Origin: Caldibacillus debilis DSM 16016
GTDB lineage: Bacteria > Bacillota > Bacilli > Bacillales > Caldibacillaceae
Direction: 5' to 3'
DNA: 64,000 bases
NCBI RefSeq assembly: GCF_000383875.1
Contig: NZ_KB912891.1
Coordinates: 1 to 64,000, forward strand
Shown here: positions 8,686 to 17,984 of the stretch, one piece after another
Numbering within the stretch: the stretch's first letter is position 1
Layout of the letters: every line of letters begins with the position of its first letter
Notes under the pieces: model-generated
Told to the model about the DNA's origin: nothing
Seen by the model: only the letters and a program-made list of their open reading frames with translations
The model's database searches: none
Made by a program: the position numbers and the translations under genes

Positions 8686-9690
8686 TTAATACTGCACCAA
8701 TTGGTCTTCGTCGGCGATGCCGAGATGTTCTTTCAGCTCCCGGGAGATCTCGGCGACGGACTCCTCATCGAGGTCGTAGTAATAAATATTGTCGAGATAC
8801 AGGTCTTTTCCTTCCAGCTTCAACGTTTCGATCGACCGTAAGGACCCGGCATATTTATGAAGGGCCACAAGGTTTTGGAACGTAAAGTTCGTGGTCAAGT
8901 TATCGCCCAAGCTGTTCAAAATGTCATCGTATTTCGTGATGGAAGAGATCGAGGCGCTTTTTTCGATGATCGCTTTTATGACTTGCTGCTGTCTTTGCCC
9001 CCTGCCGATGTCGCCCAGGGGATCTTGCTTCCGCATCCTGACATAGGCGAGGGCCTCCTCGCCGTTCAAGGTTTGCCGGCCGGCATGGATTGTAATGCGA
9101 TTTTTCCGGTCTTTGCTGTCCATTTCCGAGAAGGTTTTTTCCACATCAACGGTAATGCCGCCGATGGCATCGACGATATCCATGAAGGCTTCAAAATTCA
9201 ATTTGACGTAATAATCCACCGGCACGTCGAACAGTTCCTCGACCGTTTCAACGGCCAAATCCACGCCGCCCCAGAAATGGGCGTGATTGATCTTCGTTTC
9301 GTAATAGCCTGGAATATATACCCTGGAATCCCTTGGGATATGGACCATCTTGATCGTTTTGTCGTCCTTGTTGAAGGTGGCCAATATCAAAACATCGGAG
9401 CGGCTTTGTTTTTCCCCTTTCCGTTCATCCACCCCGATGAACAGGACGGAGAAATTGTCCTTTCCGGGGTAGACGGCTTCCACCCGCTTTTCCGATTTCT
9501 CGCCCCGTTCCAGCTGCTTATGGGCTTTGTTCGTTACGTTCGCGGCGAGGGTGGACAGGTAGATGCCGTAAGCCACGACGAGGATCAACAAGGCTGTCAG
9601 GGCATAGCCAAGCCAGCGCCACTTGCTTTTTTTCTTCTTCCTTCTTCCGGTTCTGCGATTTCCTCTCAATGCACGGGTTTCCTCGACCAT
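8686..9690 (-). CDS. tagV: LytR-CpsA-Psr (LCP) family wall teichoic acid ligase, TagV-like
   Basis: LCP proteins attach lipid-linked teichoic acid or other glycopolymers to peptidoglycan on the outer membrane face. The 334-residue protein has a very basic cytoplasmic N-terminus, one membrane segment at about 31-50, and the LCP catalytic domain from about 80 to 235. Pyrophosphate and lipid contact motifs are visible: FIGVDERKG, SRSDVLIL, HIPRDSRVYIP, and YVRMRKQDPLGDIGR. The neighbour yvyE and then degSU follow the B. subtilis order around yvhJ (tagV), which supports the TagV assignment over the paralogs TagT and TagU. It acts downstream of TagO and the TagB-like enzyme. Confidence 0.88.
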   Translation of the reverse strand: MVEETRALRGNRRTGRRKKKKSKWRWLGYALTALLILVVAYGIYLSTLAANVTNKAHKQLERGEKSEKRVEAVYPGKDNFSVLFIGVDERKGEKQSRSDVLILATFNKDDKTIKMVHIPRDSRVYIPGYYETKINHAHFWGGVDLAVETVEELFDVPVDYYVKLNFEAFMDIVDAIGGITVDVEKTFSEMDSKDRKNRITIHAGRQTLNGEEALAYVRMRKQDPLGDIGRGQRQQQVIKAIIEKSASISSITKYDDILNSLGDNLTTNFTFQNLVALHKYAGSLRSIETLKLEGKDLYLDNIYYYDLDEESVAEISRELKEHLGIADEDQLVQY

Positions 9691-9729
9691 ACTTTTTCCT
9701 CTTTCGCAAAAAATTCGGTACAGCGCCCA

Positions 9730-10377
9730 CTATTTCGGATTCACGATTTCCCTTTCCACATAATCGGTTTCGCCTTCGCTGATGAGCGCTTGCCCGTTCG
9801 TTTTCTCGGTCATCCATTGGCGGAAAACGTCCTGTTGTCCTTCCTCGACGTAAGTTTCAATTTCCACCCGGTCAAAATAGCGGATATCCTTTATCGGATA
9901 AGGTGAATTTCTCAATTCGTTTTCGATTTTCCCCAACCAGCTGTAATCGATGAAGGTGTGCATGATGCGCATCAATTTCCGTTCCACTACCCCGGCGGCG
10001 TCGATGCCCGACGATGCCGCCCGGCTGTAGGCCCGGACTAAACCGCCCGCCCCCAGTTTAATGCCGCCGAAATAACGGGTGACTACGACAACGGTATTTT
10101 TCAAGCGGCGCTTTTTCAGCACTTCCAGCATCGGGATTCCCGCCGTACCGCTCGGTTCGCCGTCGTCATTGGCCCTTTGGATCTGATCGTGTTCGCCGAT
10201 GATGAAGGCGGAGCAATTATGGGTGGCGTCCCAATGTTTCTTTTTGATGGTCTGCAAAAATTGATAGGCCTTTTCTTCGCTTTCCGCGCGATCGACGTAA
10301 GCGATGAAACGGGATTTCTGGATGACGATTTCGTCCGTCCCGAATCCTTTGACCGTATAGTAGCAGGAGAGCACCGA
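9730..10377 (-). CDS. yvyE: YvyE/YigZ family (IMPACT-type) protein
   Basis: A 215-residue protein of the UPF0029/IMPACT family, conserved next to degS in Bacillus; its biochemical role is not established. Family signatures are HWDATHNCSAFIIG, NDDGEPSGTAGIPML and TRYFGGIKLGAGGLVRAY, followed by a C-terminal DUF1949-type domain. I chose the GTG at 10377 because an AAGGGG site lies eight bases upstream and the family normally begins with a residue pair followed by CYYTVKG; the frame extends upstream without support. It lies head-to-tail with tagV and divergent from degS. Confidence 0.9.
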   Translation of the reverse strand, partial: SVLSCYYTVKGFGTDEIVIQKSRFIAYVDRAESEEKAYQFLQTIKKKHWDATHNCSAFIIGEHDQIQRANDDGEPSGTAGIPMLEVLKKRRLKNTVVVVTRYFGGIKLGAGGLVRAYSRAASSGIDAAGVVERKLMRIMHTFIDYSWLGKIENELRNSPYPIKDIRYFDRVEIETYVEEGQQDVFRQWMTEKTNGQALISEGETDYVEREIVNPK

Positions 10378-10824
10378 ATGTCCCCTTTCTGCAAATGCAA
10401 AAACGTACTTCAATTATTATAATTCTTCCTTCTGTTTCGCGCAATGAAGAAACGGGATCCTTTCATCCTTGCGGGCTGGGGAAGCGTTGCGGTTTTTTCC
10501 CCCGTCCGGTTCCGATTTTTTTCCCAGGAAAAAAAACCAGAAATAAAAAAATGAAGAAATTAATGGTAATATAAAGGGAGGGAATGCTCCCCGAATTGGG
10601 ACTTTCGGCCTACTGCGAGGGGTTAAACAAATGGCCGTTTTTCCTTTATTATAATAATACTAGTAATAATTTTATAAATAGAAAGTTTTCGGGATTGATC
10701 GCTTCTCCTGCCTTCGTCATCCTTCAACGGAAAAATGCATTTTTTTACCAATTATATAACAGATTTCGCTCGATGAAAAGGCGGCTTTTTTCTTCTTTCT
10801 TCTTTTTAAAGGGGAGTAACATCG
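10378..10824. other. Divergent intergenic region between yvyE and degS
   Basis: It contains an AT-rich block at about 10630-10680 (runs such as TTATTATAATAATAC) that probably holds the degS promoter, and A-rich tracts at 10525-10560. No single promoter stands out clearly. No gene is supported here. Confidence 0.45.
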
Positions 10825-11973
10825 ATGGGAACAAAATATTTGAATCCCAAAATCTTTGATGAAATTCTCGATAAAATGGTGCAGACCGTCGATAACAGCA
10901 AGAAGGAAATCATCTACATCGGGGAGCAATGCCGGAATGACTATCAATCCATCCTGGAAGAGTTGAACCGGGTAAAAACGATACTGCTGGAAACGATCCG
11001 GGAAGGGGATGAGCTGGAGAAAAAAGCCCGCCATGCAAGGAAAAGATTGGCGGAGGTCAGCCGTCAATTCAACAAATACACCGAAGAGGAAGTACGGGAG
11101 GCCTATGAATACGCCCATTCCCTGCAAGTGAAGTTGACCGTCACCCGGCAATTCGAAAAACAATTAAAGGAAAGACGGGATGAAATGGAAAGGCGGATCG
11201 CCGGATTAAAGGAGATGATCCAAAGGGCGGACAACCTTGTCTCCCAAGTCAATGTCGTCCAAAATTATTTGACCGGCGATTTGAAAAGTATTTCCGATTA
11301 CATCCATGACACGAGCGCCAGGCAGGAATTCGGCCTGAAAATTTTTGAAGCCCAAGAGGAGGAGCGGAAAAGGCTGTCCAGGGAGATTCACGACGGCCCG
11401 GCGCAAATGTTGGCCAATATGATGATGCGGGCGGATTTTATCGAAAAGATCTATACCCATAAAGGAATGGAAGAGGCTTTAAAAGAGATCAAGGAATTGC
11501 GGAAAAACGCCCGGGACGCCTTGTATGAAGTCCGCCACATCATTTACAATTTGCGCCCGATGGCATTGGACGATCTTGGGCTCGTCCCGGTTCTGAAAAA
11601 ATATTTGAACACCATTGAGGATTACCATAAAAAACCGAAGATCAACTTTGTTTACATCGGAAGCGAGGAAAGATTGCCGAGCAAAATGGAGGCGGCCGTC
11701 TTCCGCCTCATTCAGGAATCGGTGCAAAACGCCCTGAAGCATTCGGAAGCCGACACGATCGAAGTGAAACTGGAAATTACCGGCGGCAAAGTGAACGCGT
11801 TGGTTAAAGATGACGGAAAAGGATTCGACGTCAACCAAATCCAGCAGGGAACCTTCGGGATTTTGGGCATGAAAGAACGGGTGGAATTGCTGAACGGGAC
11901 ATTTCGGATCCAATCCAAAATCGGCGAAGGGACGACGGTTTTCATCGGGATCCCGATCAAAGAGGACGGATGA
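10825..11973 (+). CDS. degS: Two-component sensor histidine kinase DegS
   Basis: DegS is a soluble cytoplasmic kinase that phosphorylates DegU and controls degradative enzymes, motility, competence and biofilm genes. The 382-residue protein has a long N-terminal coiled-coil sensor (about 1-175), the HisKA_3 box with the phospho-acceptor His189 in REIHDGPAQ, matching the position in B. subtilis DegS, and a C-terminal HATPase with N box QESVQNALKHS and G boxes DDGKGF and GILGMKERV. No membrane segments are present, as expected. AAAGGGGAG precedes the ATG. degU follows after an unusually long 257-base gap. Confidence 0.97.
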   Translation: MGTKYLNPKIFDEILDKMVQTVDNSKKEIIYIGEQCRNDYQSILEELNRVKTILLETIREGDELEKKARHARKRLAEVSRQFNKYTEEEVREAYEYAHSLQVKLTVTRQFEKQLKERRDEMERRIAGLKEMIQRADNLVSQVNVVQNYLTGDLKSISDYIHDTSARQEFGLKIFEAQEEERKRLSREIHDGPAQMLANMMMRADFIEKIYTHKGMEEALKEIKELRKNARDALYEVRHIIYNLRPMALDDLGLVPVLKKYLNTIEDYHKKPKINFVYIGSEERLPSKMEAAVFRLIQESVQNALKHSEADTIEVKLEITGGKVNALVKDDGKGFDVNQIQQGTFGILGMKERVELLNGTFRIQSKIGEGTTVFIGIPIKEDG

Positions 11974-11988
11974 CGGCCCGCCTTCGAT

Positions 11989-12062
11989 CCGTCAAGGCTT
12001 GAAGGATTCGGGACGCTTCTTGGGATTTTATCCTTGACGCCCATGCCCCGATCCGTCAAGGA
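11989..12062 (+). promoter_or_regulatory. Competing hairpins between degS and degU
   Basis: CCTTGACG at 12032-12039 can pair either upstream with CGTCAAGG at 11990-11997 or downstream with CGTCAAGG at 12054-12061 (nine pairs including the flanking T and A). The two stems are mutually exclusive. There is no T tract, so this is not a simple terminator; it could act as an RNA processing or attenuation element that changes the DegS to DegU ratio, or be a protein-binding repeat. Confidence 0.45.
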
Positions 12063-12230
12063 TCAAGGGAATCCCCATCCGGACCGGTCCCGTCGCCCGG
12101 CAAGGATATCGGCAATTCTCCGGAAAGGGCAAACGCATTTTTACCCATCATTGCCACGGCATGACGGTCGAATATCAGTTGTCCGGCCATGGGCCGGGCA
12201 ACGCGAACGGTGCAAAGGGAGGGATCGATT

Positions 12231-12926
12231 TTGAAAACGAAAATCCTCATCATTGATGATCATCAATTGTATCGGGAAGGCATTAAAAGAATTTTGGAGT
12301 TCGAGGAAGGATTTGAAATTGTCGGCGAAGGGGAAGACGGGACCCAAGTCATGTCCCTCGTCCGCCGGCTGAAGCCGGATGTCGTCATTATGGATATCAA
12401 TATGCCGAATATGAACGGCATTGAAGCGACGAGAAACCTGGTGCGGACATTCCCCAATACGAAGGTCATCATCCTTTCGATCCATGACGACGAAACCTAT
12501 GTCTCCCACGCCTTGCAAACCGGTGCCAGCGGTTATCTTTTAAAGGAAATGGATGTCGAGGCGATGATCGAGGCGGTAAAGGTGGTGGCCGAAGGTGGGT
12601 GCTATCTTCACCCGAAGGTCACCAACAACCTGGTGAAGGAATATCGCCGGCTGATGGAAACGATCGTTAACAACAACCAGGGAAGCGGCCAGCGGCTGAA
12701 CAGTTATCATGTCCGCCGGCCGTACCATCTGTTGACGAGACGGGAATGCGAAGTTCTCCAATTGCTGGCGGAAGGAAAAAGCAACAAGAAGATCGGGGAA
12801 ATTTTGTACATCAGCGAAAAAACGGTAAAAAACCACGTTTCCAACATTTTGCAAAAGATGAATTGCGTCGACCGCACCCAGGCGGTTGTCGAGGCGATCA
12901 AACGGGGCTGGGTGGAAGTCGGATGA
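12231..12926 (+). CDS. degU: Response regulator DegU
   Basis: DegU is the DNA-binding partner of DegS. The 231-residue protein has a receiver domain with acidic pocket DD at 9-10, phospho-acceptor Asp55 in VVIMDINMP and the switch Lys in YLLKEMD, then a LuxR-type helix-turn-helix ([18 protein letters not shown] and [15 protein letters not shown]). I start it at TTG 12231, preceded by AAAGGGAGG; this aligns with B. subtilis DegU. It should influence fla/che, com and exoprotein genes, many of which surround it in this window. Confidence 0.97.
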   Translation: MKTKILIIDDHQLYREGIKRILEFEEGFEIVGEGEDGTQVMSLVRRLKPDVVIMDINMPNMNGIEATRNLVRTFPNTKVIILSIHDDETYVSHALQTGASGYLLKEMDVEAMIEAVKVVAEGGCYLHPKVTNNLVKEYRRLMETIVNNNQGSGQRLNSYHVRRPYHLLTRRECEVLQLLAEGKSNKKIGEILYISEKTVKNHVSNILQKMNCVDRTQAVVEAIKRGWVEVG

Positions 12927-12935
12927 TCGTTTTCC

Positions 12936-12970
12936 AGGACAGGCGCCGATGTGCCTGCCCGGTTTTTTTG
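12936..12970 (+). terminator. Intrinsic terminator after degU
   Basis: A short stem (ACAGGC paired with GCCTG) closes a GC-rich hairpin followed by seven T residues. Confidence 0.65.
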
Positions 12971-13081
12971 TCTGTAAAAATCACCGGAATAAGAAGGAGA
13001 AAGATGGCTGAAAGGGAATATTAAATAATGGGTTTTCGCACCCGGACGACAAACCGACAATTGACAAAGGGGGATGGTATC

Positions 13082-13924
13082 ATGAAAACGGCCATCGTTA
13101 CAGACAGCACCGCCTATATCCCGAAGGATATCCGGGAAAAATTGAGAATACACATGATTCCGTTAAGCGTTGTTTTCGGAAATGAAAGCTACCAGGAAGA
13201 AGTGGAGATTTCCATTGACGATTTTTATGAAAAAATCCGCCACTCGAAGGTTCTCCCGAAGACGACCCAGCCTTCGACGGGGATGTTTACGGAGTTGTTC
13301 GAAAGACTGGCCAAGGATTATGACGCGGTCATCAGCATCCATTTGTCCAGCGGGATCAGCGGGACATACCAGGGCGCCGTTACCGCCGGAAACATGGTCG
13401 ATTCGATTAAGGTTTATCCCTTTGACTCGGAAATCAGCTGCATGGCCCAGGGGCTGATCGCGATCGAAGCCGCGGAGATGGCGTTGAAAGGGGAGGAGCC
13501 GGAAACCATTCTGCGGCGGTTGGAGCAAATGCGGGCCAACATGCGGGCCTATTTCATGGTGGACGATTTGTCCCATCTGCAAAGGGGAGGCAGGCTTTCC
13601 GGAGCCCAGGCCCTGATCGGAAGCCTTTTGCAAGTGAAACCGATCCTCCATTTCCAAAACAAAGTCATTGTTCCTTTTGAGAAAGTCCGCACCCGGAAGA
13701 AGGCGGTCAGCCGGATTTTTGAGCTTTTCGGGGAGGATGCGAAAACGGGGCGGCCGATGAAGGCGGTGATCATCCATGGCAACAGGGAGGAAGAGGCATT
13801 GAAATGGAAAGAGGAATTGTCCGCCCTGTACCCCCATGTGGAATTTTGGATCAGTTATTTCGGCCCGGTGATCGCCACCCATCTGGGCGAGGGAGCCATG
13901 GGCCTGTGCTGGATCAAAGATTGA
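13082..13924 (+). CDS. fakBA: DegV family fatty acid-binding protein (YviA/FakB type)
   Basis: DegV-family proteins bind a fatty acid and present it to the FakA kinase to make acyl phosphate for phospholipid synthesis. The 280-residue protein begins MKTAIVTDSTAYIP, has the fatty-acid pocket motifs PKTTQPSTG and SSGISGTYQ, and the DDLSHLQRGGRLS segment typical of the family. B. subtilis has its yviA gene at this exact place, after degU and before comFA. The ATG at 13082 is preceded by AAAGGGGGATG at the right spacing; an in-frame start 54 bases upstream lacks a site. Confidence 0.92.
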   Translation: MKTAIVTDSTAYIPKDIREKLRIHMIPLSVVFGNESYQEEVEISIDDFYEKIRHSKVLPKTTQPSTGMFTELFERLAKDYDAVISIHLSSGISGTYQGAVTAGNMVDSIKVYPFDSEISCMAQGLIAIEAAEMALKGEEPETILRRLEQMRANMRAYFMVDDLSHLQRGGRLSGAQALIGSLLQVKPILHFQNKVIVPFEKVRTRKKAVSRIFELFGEDAKTGRPMKAVIIHGNREEEALKWKEELSALYPHVEFWISYFGPVIATHLGEGAMGLCWIKD

Positions 13925-14730
13925 GTTTTTATTTTCCGCTGAGGGAAGCATATCCGTTTTTCCCGCCGAATCTTTCTCTCCTTTGCTTAAGGGCTCCTTC
14001 TTCCGGAAGATCCATGCCCTTAGATGCGGCCGGAAGGTTTCGGACGGAGGAAACCGTTGTCCGCCGGCCGCGGCTTCCTGTCCGTATGCCGTGGCGGGAG
14101 GTTTTTCCTCTTTCGCGCCGTTTGACCGCATGCCTCGTGCCAAGCAGGCGATCGGAAAATGTCTTCGCTTTCTCTGTCAAGGCCGCCGGCTTGATGGGTT
14201 TCTGCTTCCGGATGGTGCGTCCATTATCGACCGCTTCTCATTTCCGGGATCTCCGGCCTTCCCGGGACTGCAGGTTTCCCTTTTCCGGGCGGATGGACTT
14301 CATCCCCGGACCTGCAGCCATCCCTTTTCCGGGGCTGATTTTTTCCGGAGGCTTTCCGTACCGGGCCTATGCGTTTTTGGCCGGTTCTTTGCCCGGATGC
14401 GGCCGATTTTCCTTCCGCCGGTCGACGGATCGTGGCCCGTTTTCCTCGCTGCGGTCCGAAAGCCTTTTTCCTGCCCGTCGGCAAGTTTTGTCCTCCGTTT
14501 CATTTTCCTCAAGGAAGGTCCGCCAGGGGTCGATTTTGCCGCTCTTTTCGTTCCCCGCGATCCGGAATGGACGATCCCGCCGGCTGCGCAAGAAGCCGTG
14601 CGGATCCTCAATCCCTCCATCCCTCCATCCGATCCGGGATGGTCCTCTTTTCCCTCTTCTTTTGATCCGAAAACCTTCATTCCCTCATTTCGTGTTGAAA
14701 ACTTCCGGATTTCCATATCGAACCGGGGTG
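13925..14730. other. Long GC-rich spacer before comFA
   Basis: About 800 bases between fakB and comFA. Frames remain open in several phases, including one continuous with comFA itself, but the translations are rich in Pro, Arg, Ser and Phe, lack ribosome sites and match no family I know. The + strand is strikingly rich in TTTTCC and CCGG words. I treat it as non-coding; the comFA promoter must lie here but I do not see a clear ComK box or SigA pair. Confidence 0.55.
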
Positions 14731-16239
14731 ATGGTCTTGCGCTTTTGCCTGGAGGACGGATTTCTCCGTCCGGAGCTCCTGTCGAAAACGAAAGGGGAAA
14801 CCGCTTTTTTCCGCATCGACGATTTGCGGGAGATCCCCGTGCGGGAGCGGGATGCTTCCTTTCCCTTTGACCGTTCCCTGCAGCTCCACCTGGCGGGGAA
14901 GAAACTGCTTCTCGAAGAGATTCCCTTTCCGTTGGCGCTCGTCCATTCCCATGCCGAAAGGGGCTATATCGCTTATGGAAAAGGGGTGGAAAGGCGGAGC
15001 GGAGGTTATTTTTGCCACCGGTGCCACAATGAAAATCCGCGCCTTTTCCACGTCTTCCCCTGCGCCCGCTGCCGAAGGGAATGCGCCTATTGCCGGCGAT
15101 GCCTGATGACGGGCAGGATCAGCCAATGCACTCCCCTTCTCGAATGGCGGGGGCCTGAACCTGCCGTTCCGTGCCGGGTGCAGTCCGCCTGGCAGGGGGA
15201 ATTACAGCCGGCCCAACGGGAAGCGGCCGGCCGGATTGTCCGGGCCATCGAGAAAAGGGAAGCGCTGATCGTTTGGGCGGTATGCGGGGCGGGAAAGACG
15301 GAGATGCTTTTTCCCGGCATCGGCCGGGCTTTGAAGGAAGGGATGCGGGTGGCGATTGCCACCCCGAGGACGGATGTGGTCTTTGAATTGGTCCCCCGTT
15401 TGAAACGGGCCTTTCCAACCGTTCCGGTCGCCGCCTTGTACGGCGGCAGCCAGGAACGGTTCCGCTTCGCCCCGCTCTCCGTTTCCACCACCCATCAGCT
15501 GCTCCGTTTTTACAAAGCCTTCGACGTGCTCATCATCGACGAAGTGGACGCCTTCCCCTTCTCCTGCGATGAAATGCTGCAAACCGCGGCGAACCGGGCA
15601 AAAAAGGACACGGGGGCGCAAATTTTTTTGACGGCGACCCCGAGCGAAAAATGGAAAAGGGAATGCCTCCGGGGATTGAGAAATTGTGTGATCTTGCCCG
15701 CCCGTTTTCACCGCCGTCCCCTTCCCGTTCCCCGTTTTGTTTGGTGCGGAAACTGGCGGAAGGCCATTCGGAAAGGGCAGCTCCCGGCCAAAGTGGCCGA
15801 TTGGGTGAGGGAACGGGTGCGGCGCGGCAAACGATGCCTCGTCTTTTTTCCCGATGTCGAGCGGATGGAGCAGGCGCTCCCGCTGTTTCTTTCCTTCTGC
15901 CCCGGCGCCTTGTCCGTCCACGCCAATGATCCGCAGCGGAAAGAAAAGGTGGAAAAAATGCGTAAGAAGGAAGTGCTTGTTTTGCTGACGACGACCATCC
16001 TCGAACGGGGCGTCACCTTCCCCGATATTGACGTGGCCGTAGTCGGAGCGGAGGACGATATTTTCACGGAAAGCGCCCTTGTCCAGATCTCCGGACGGGT
16101 GGGCAGGCATCCGGACTATCCGGACGGGGATGTCGTCTTTTTCCACTACGGGAAGACAAGGGCGATGATCGAAGCGAAAAAACACATCATGTGGATGAAC
16201 CGGGAAGCGGAAAAAAGAAAACTTTTGAGCCGATATTAA
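14731..16239 (+). CDS. comFA: Late competence DNA helicase ComFA
   Basis: ComFA is a membrane-associated ATP-dependent helicase/translocase that drives single-stranded DNA into the cell during transformation. The 502-residue protein has a four-cysteine zinc finger cluster (CHRCH near residue 95 through CAYCRRC), Walker A VCGAGKTEM near 185, DEAD-like Walker B IIDEVDAF near 269, motif III TATPS, and helicase C motifs TTTILERGVTF and QISGRVGR. The frame runs far upstream into fakB without support; I start at ATG 14731, where the conserved region begins, but the GTG just before it is equally possible. comFC follows after a short gap. Confidence 0.93.
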   Translation: MVLRFCLEDGFLRPELLSKTKGETAFFRIDDLREIPVRERDASFPFDRSLQLHLAGKKLLLEEIPFPLALVHSHAERGYIAYGKGVERRSGGYFCHRCHNENPRLFHVFPCARCRRECAYCRRCLMTGRISQCTPLLEWRGPEPAVPCRVQSAWQGELQPAQREAAGRIVRAIEKREALIVWAVCGAGKTEMLFPGIGRALKEGMRVAIATPRTDVVFELVPRLKRAFPTVPVAALYGGSQERFRFAPLSVSTTHQLLRFYKAFDVLIIDEVDAFPFSCDEMLQTAANRAKKDTGAQIFLTATPSEKWKRECLRGLRNCVILPARFHRRPLPVPRFVWCGNWRKAIRKGQLPAKVADWVRERVRRGKRCLVFFPDVERMEQALPLFLSFCPGALSVHANDPQRKEKVEKMRKKEVLVLLTTTILERGVTFPDIDVAVVGAEDDIFTESALVQISGRVGRHPDYPDGDVVFFHYGKTRAMIEAKKHIMWMNREAEKRKLLSRY

Positions 16240-16260
16240 TCGAAAAGGAGGAATCGGGAT

Positions 16261-16983
16261 TTGCCTTTCTTCCGGTCCTGCGATTGTTTGTTGTGCGGTT
16301 CTCCCTTCGTCCCGGATATCGGTTGGAACACCTTTTTCCTCGGAGAAGCGGAGGAGGAAGTTTGCCGGGAATGCCGGAAAAAACTCGTGAAACCGGAGGG
16401 GCCCCTTTGCCCCCTCTGCAGCAGGCCGTTAAATAAAGCCGGGGAAAAATACCGCTGGGGGAACCGGTGCCGGGATTGCCATTTTTGGGAAAAAAGCGCA
16501 AAATTCCGCGGCGTCCTGGAAAAAAATATTTCTCTTTACGAATACAACGGCTTCCTCCAAGAGGTTCTGTACCGGTTCAAATACCGTGGGGATTATAAAA
16601 TCGCCCGCGCCTTTTCCCGGGATCTGAAAAACGCGATGAAACGGCTTCCCTTCGATGCCGCCGTTCCGATCCCGTTGAGCGAAGAGAGGCTTTACGAGCG
16701 GGGATTTAATCAGGCGGAAGCGCTGATCGCCGAAGCCGGCCTTGAGCCGCTGCATGCCCTGACCCGGGTCCATTCGGAAAAACAGGCAAAGAAATCGAAA
16801 ACGGACCGAATCCTTCTTGCCGGAGTTTTTCAGCTCCATCCGGCATCCGGGGATGTCAAGGGAAAAACCCTTTTGCTGGTCGATGACGTTTATACGACCG
16901 GCTCCACCGTGCGCCATGCGGCGCGGGTGCTGAAAGAGGCCGGAGCCCAAAAAATCCTTTCCCTGACCGTGGCAAGAAGTTAA
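16261..16983 (+). CDS. comFC: Competence protein ComFC
   Basis: ComFC is a phosphoribosyltransferase-fold protein needed for DNA uptake, thought to work with ComFA. The 240-residue product has N-terminal zinc-binding cysteine pairs (CDCLLC, CRECRK, CPLC, CRDC) and a C-terminal PRTase loop LLVDDVYTTGST near residue 206. The start is TTG with an excellent AAAAGGAGG site. In B. subtilis comFB sits between comFA and comFC; here the gap is 21 bases, so comFB is absent. Confidence 0.94.
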   Translation: MPFFRSCDCLLCGSPFVPDIGWNTFFLGEAEEEVCRECRKKLVKPEGPLCPLCSRPLNKAGEKYRWGNRCRDCHFWEKSAKFRGVLEKNISLYEYNGFLQEVLYRFKYRGDYKIARAFSRDLKNAMKRLPFDAAVPIPLSEERLYERGFNQAEALIAEAGLEPLHALTRVHSEKQAKKSKTDRILLAGVFQLHPASGDVKGKTLLLVDDVYTTGSTVRHAARVLKEAGAQKILSLTVARS

Positions 16984-17132
16984 ATTGTTAAATTTTTTTC
17001 CAATTCCTGTTTTCTTTTTTTTATAATGGAAATGGACGGAATATTTTCCAGAGAGTATGCGCATGAACTTGGAATGTGAAATTATTTCCTTTCGTTTATC
17101 CGGAAAAAATGTTCGTCTGCGGGGGAGTGGAG

Positions 17133-17549
17133 ATGAATCTGTTGAATTGCCCGAAATGCGGCAAATTATTTGTGCAAAACGCCGGCCAGGAACTTTGCCG
17201 GGAATGCTTTTTGGAAGAGGAAGAGGCCTTCCAAAAAGTCAACAATTTTCTTCGCGACCGGAAAAACCGGATGGCTACGATGATGGATATCATTGAAAAC
17301 ACGGGTGTAAGCCAGGATCTCATCATCAAATTTATCCGGAAAGGGCGGATTCAGGTCATCCATTTTCCCAACCTGGCCTATCCTTGCAGCCGCTGCGGAA
17401 AATTGATCAGGAAAGGGAACCTGTGCGAGGATTGCATAAACGAGCTGCGCAATGATTTGGAAGTTTTTGAGAAGGAACGGGAGCGGCAGGAAAAGCTGCA
17501 TCTGAACACCTACTATATTAACAGGGGACCGGAAAACATGAAAAAATAA
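17133..17549 (+). CDS. yvyF: YvyF/TIGR03826 family flagellar operon zinc-finger protein
   Basis: A 138-residue protein with two CxxC pairs at the N-terminus (NCPKCGKLF and ELCREC) and two more near residue 87 onward (YPCSRCGKLI, LCEDC), separated by a helical region that resembles a small helix-turn-helix (NTGVSQDLIIKFIRKGRI). It is conserved beside flgM in Bacillaceae; B. subtilis YvyF lies at the same place and has been linked to regulation of flagellar genes. The ATG at 17133 has GGGGGAG upstream; an earlier in-frame ATG lacks a site. Confidence 0.85.
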   Translation: MNLLNCPKCGKLFVQNAGQELCRECFLEEEEAFQKVNNFLRDRKNRMATMMDIIENTGVSQDLIIKFIRKGRIQVIHFPNLAYPCSRCGKLIRKGNLCEDCINELRNDLEVFEKERERQEKLHLNTYYINRGPENMKK

Positions 17550-17914
17550 CGGGGACGGCGTCGGCGGGATCTGGCCTTCGAAAGATCATTGGCGGTTTTG
17601 CGGAAGACCGGTTGAAAGCGATTCCGAAGCCGCCTTTTATTTTTGGGGGGCCTGCGGGGCCCCGGGAAATTCCTGTCCGCCGGGCCTCGATTTCAAAAGA
17701 ATCCCGGTTTTAAAAAGCCCGCCGGCAGGCCTCCGCTGCGGCATTCGGATCCTGACGGCGAAGTCCGAACGGGAATTCACATGGCGCAGCCAGAGGAAAT
17801 CCGAAACGGAGGATGACCTTCCTGCCAAAACGGGCCCTTGCAGCACCCCCTTCTTCCGGGCCGGGAAGGATTCGCCCGCGGGCGGGCCGGTTGAAATCGG
17901 AAGAAAAGAACCAT
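17550..17914. other. Spacer with likely terminator between yvyF and flgM
   Basis: A hairpin closing with GGCGG / CCGCC at about 17591-17633 and followed by TTTTATTTTT probably terminates the comF-yvyF transcript. The remaining bases are GC-rich and show no gene. Confidence 0.55.
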
Positions 17915-17941
17915 TAAACATTGGGATGATGATGACGATAT
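17915..17941 (+). promoter_or_regulatory. SigD promoter of the flgM operon
   Basis: TAAA, a 15-base spacer, then GACGATAT: one mismatch from the SigD consensus TAAA-N15-GCCGATAT. It lies about 40 bases before flgM and should drive flgM through csrA, creating the known feedback in which SigD makes its own anti-sigma factor. Confidence 0.8.
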
Positions 17942-17984
17942 ATATGCTAGATGAACGGAGCGGAAATGAAAGAGAGGGTTGGAT

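Noticed and set aside
13804-14730. Upstream extension of the comFA frame giving an 811-residue protein
   Set aside because: The extra 309 residues overlap fakB, lack similarity and have no ribosome site; ComFA families are about 450-500 residues.
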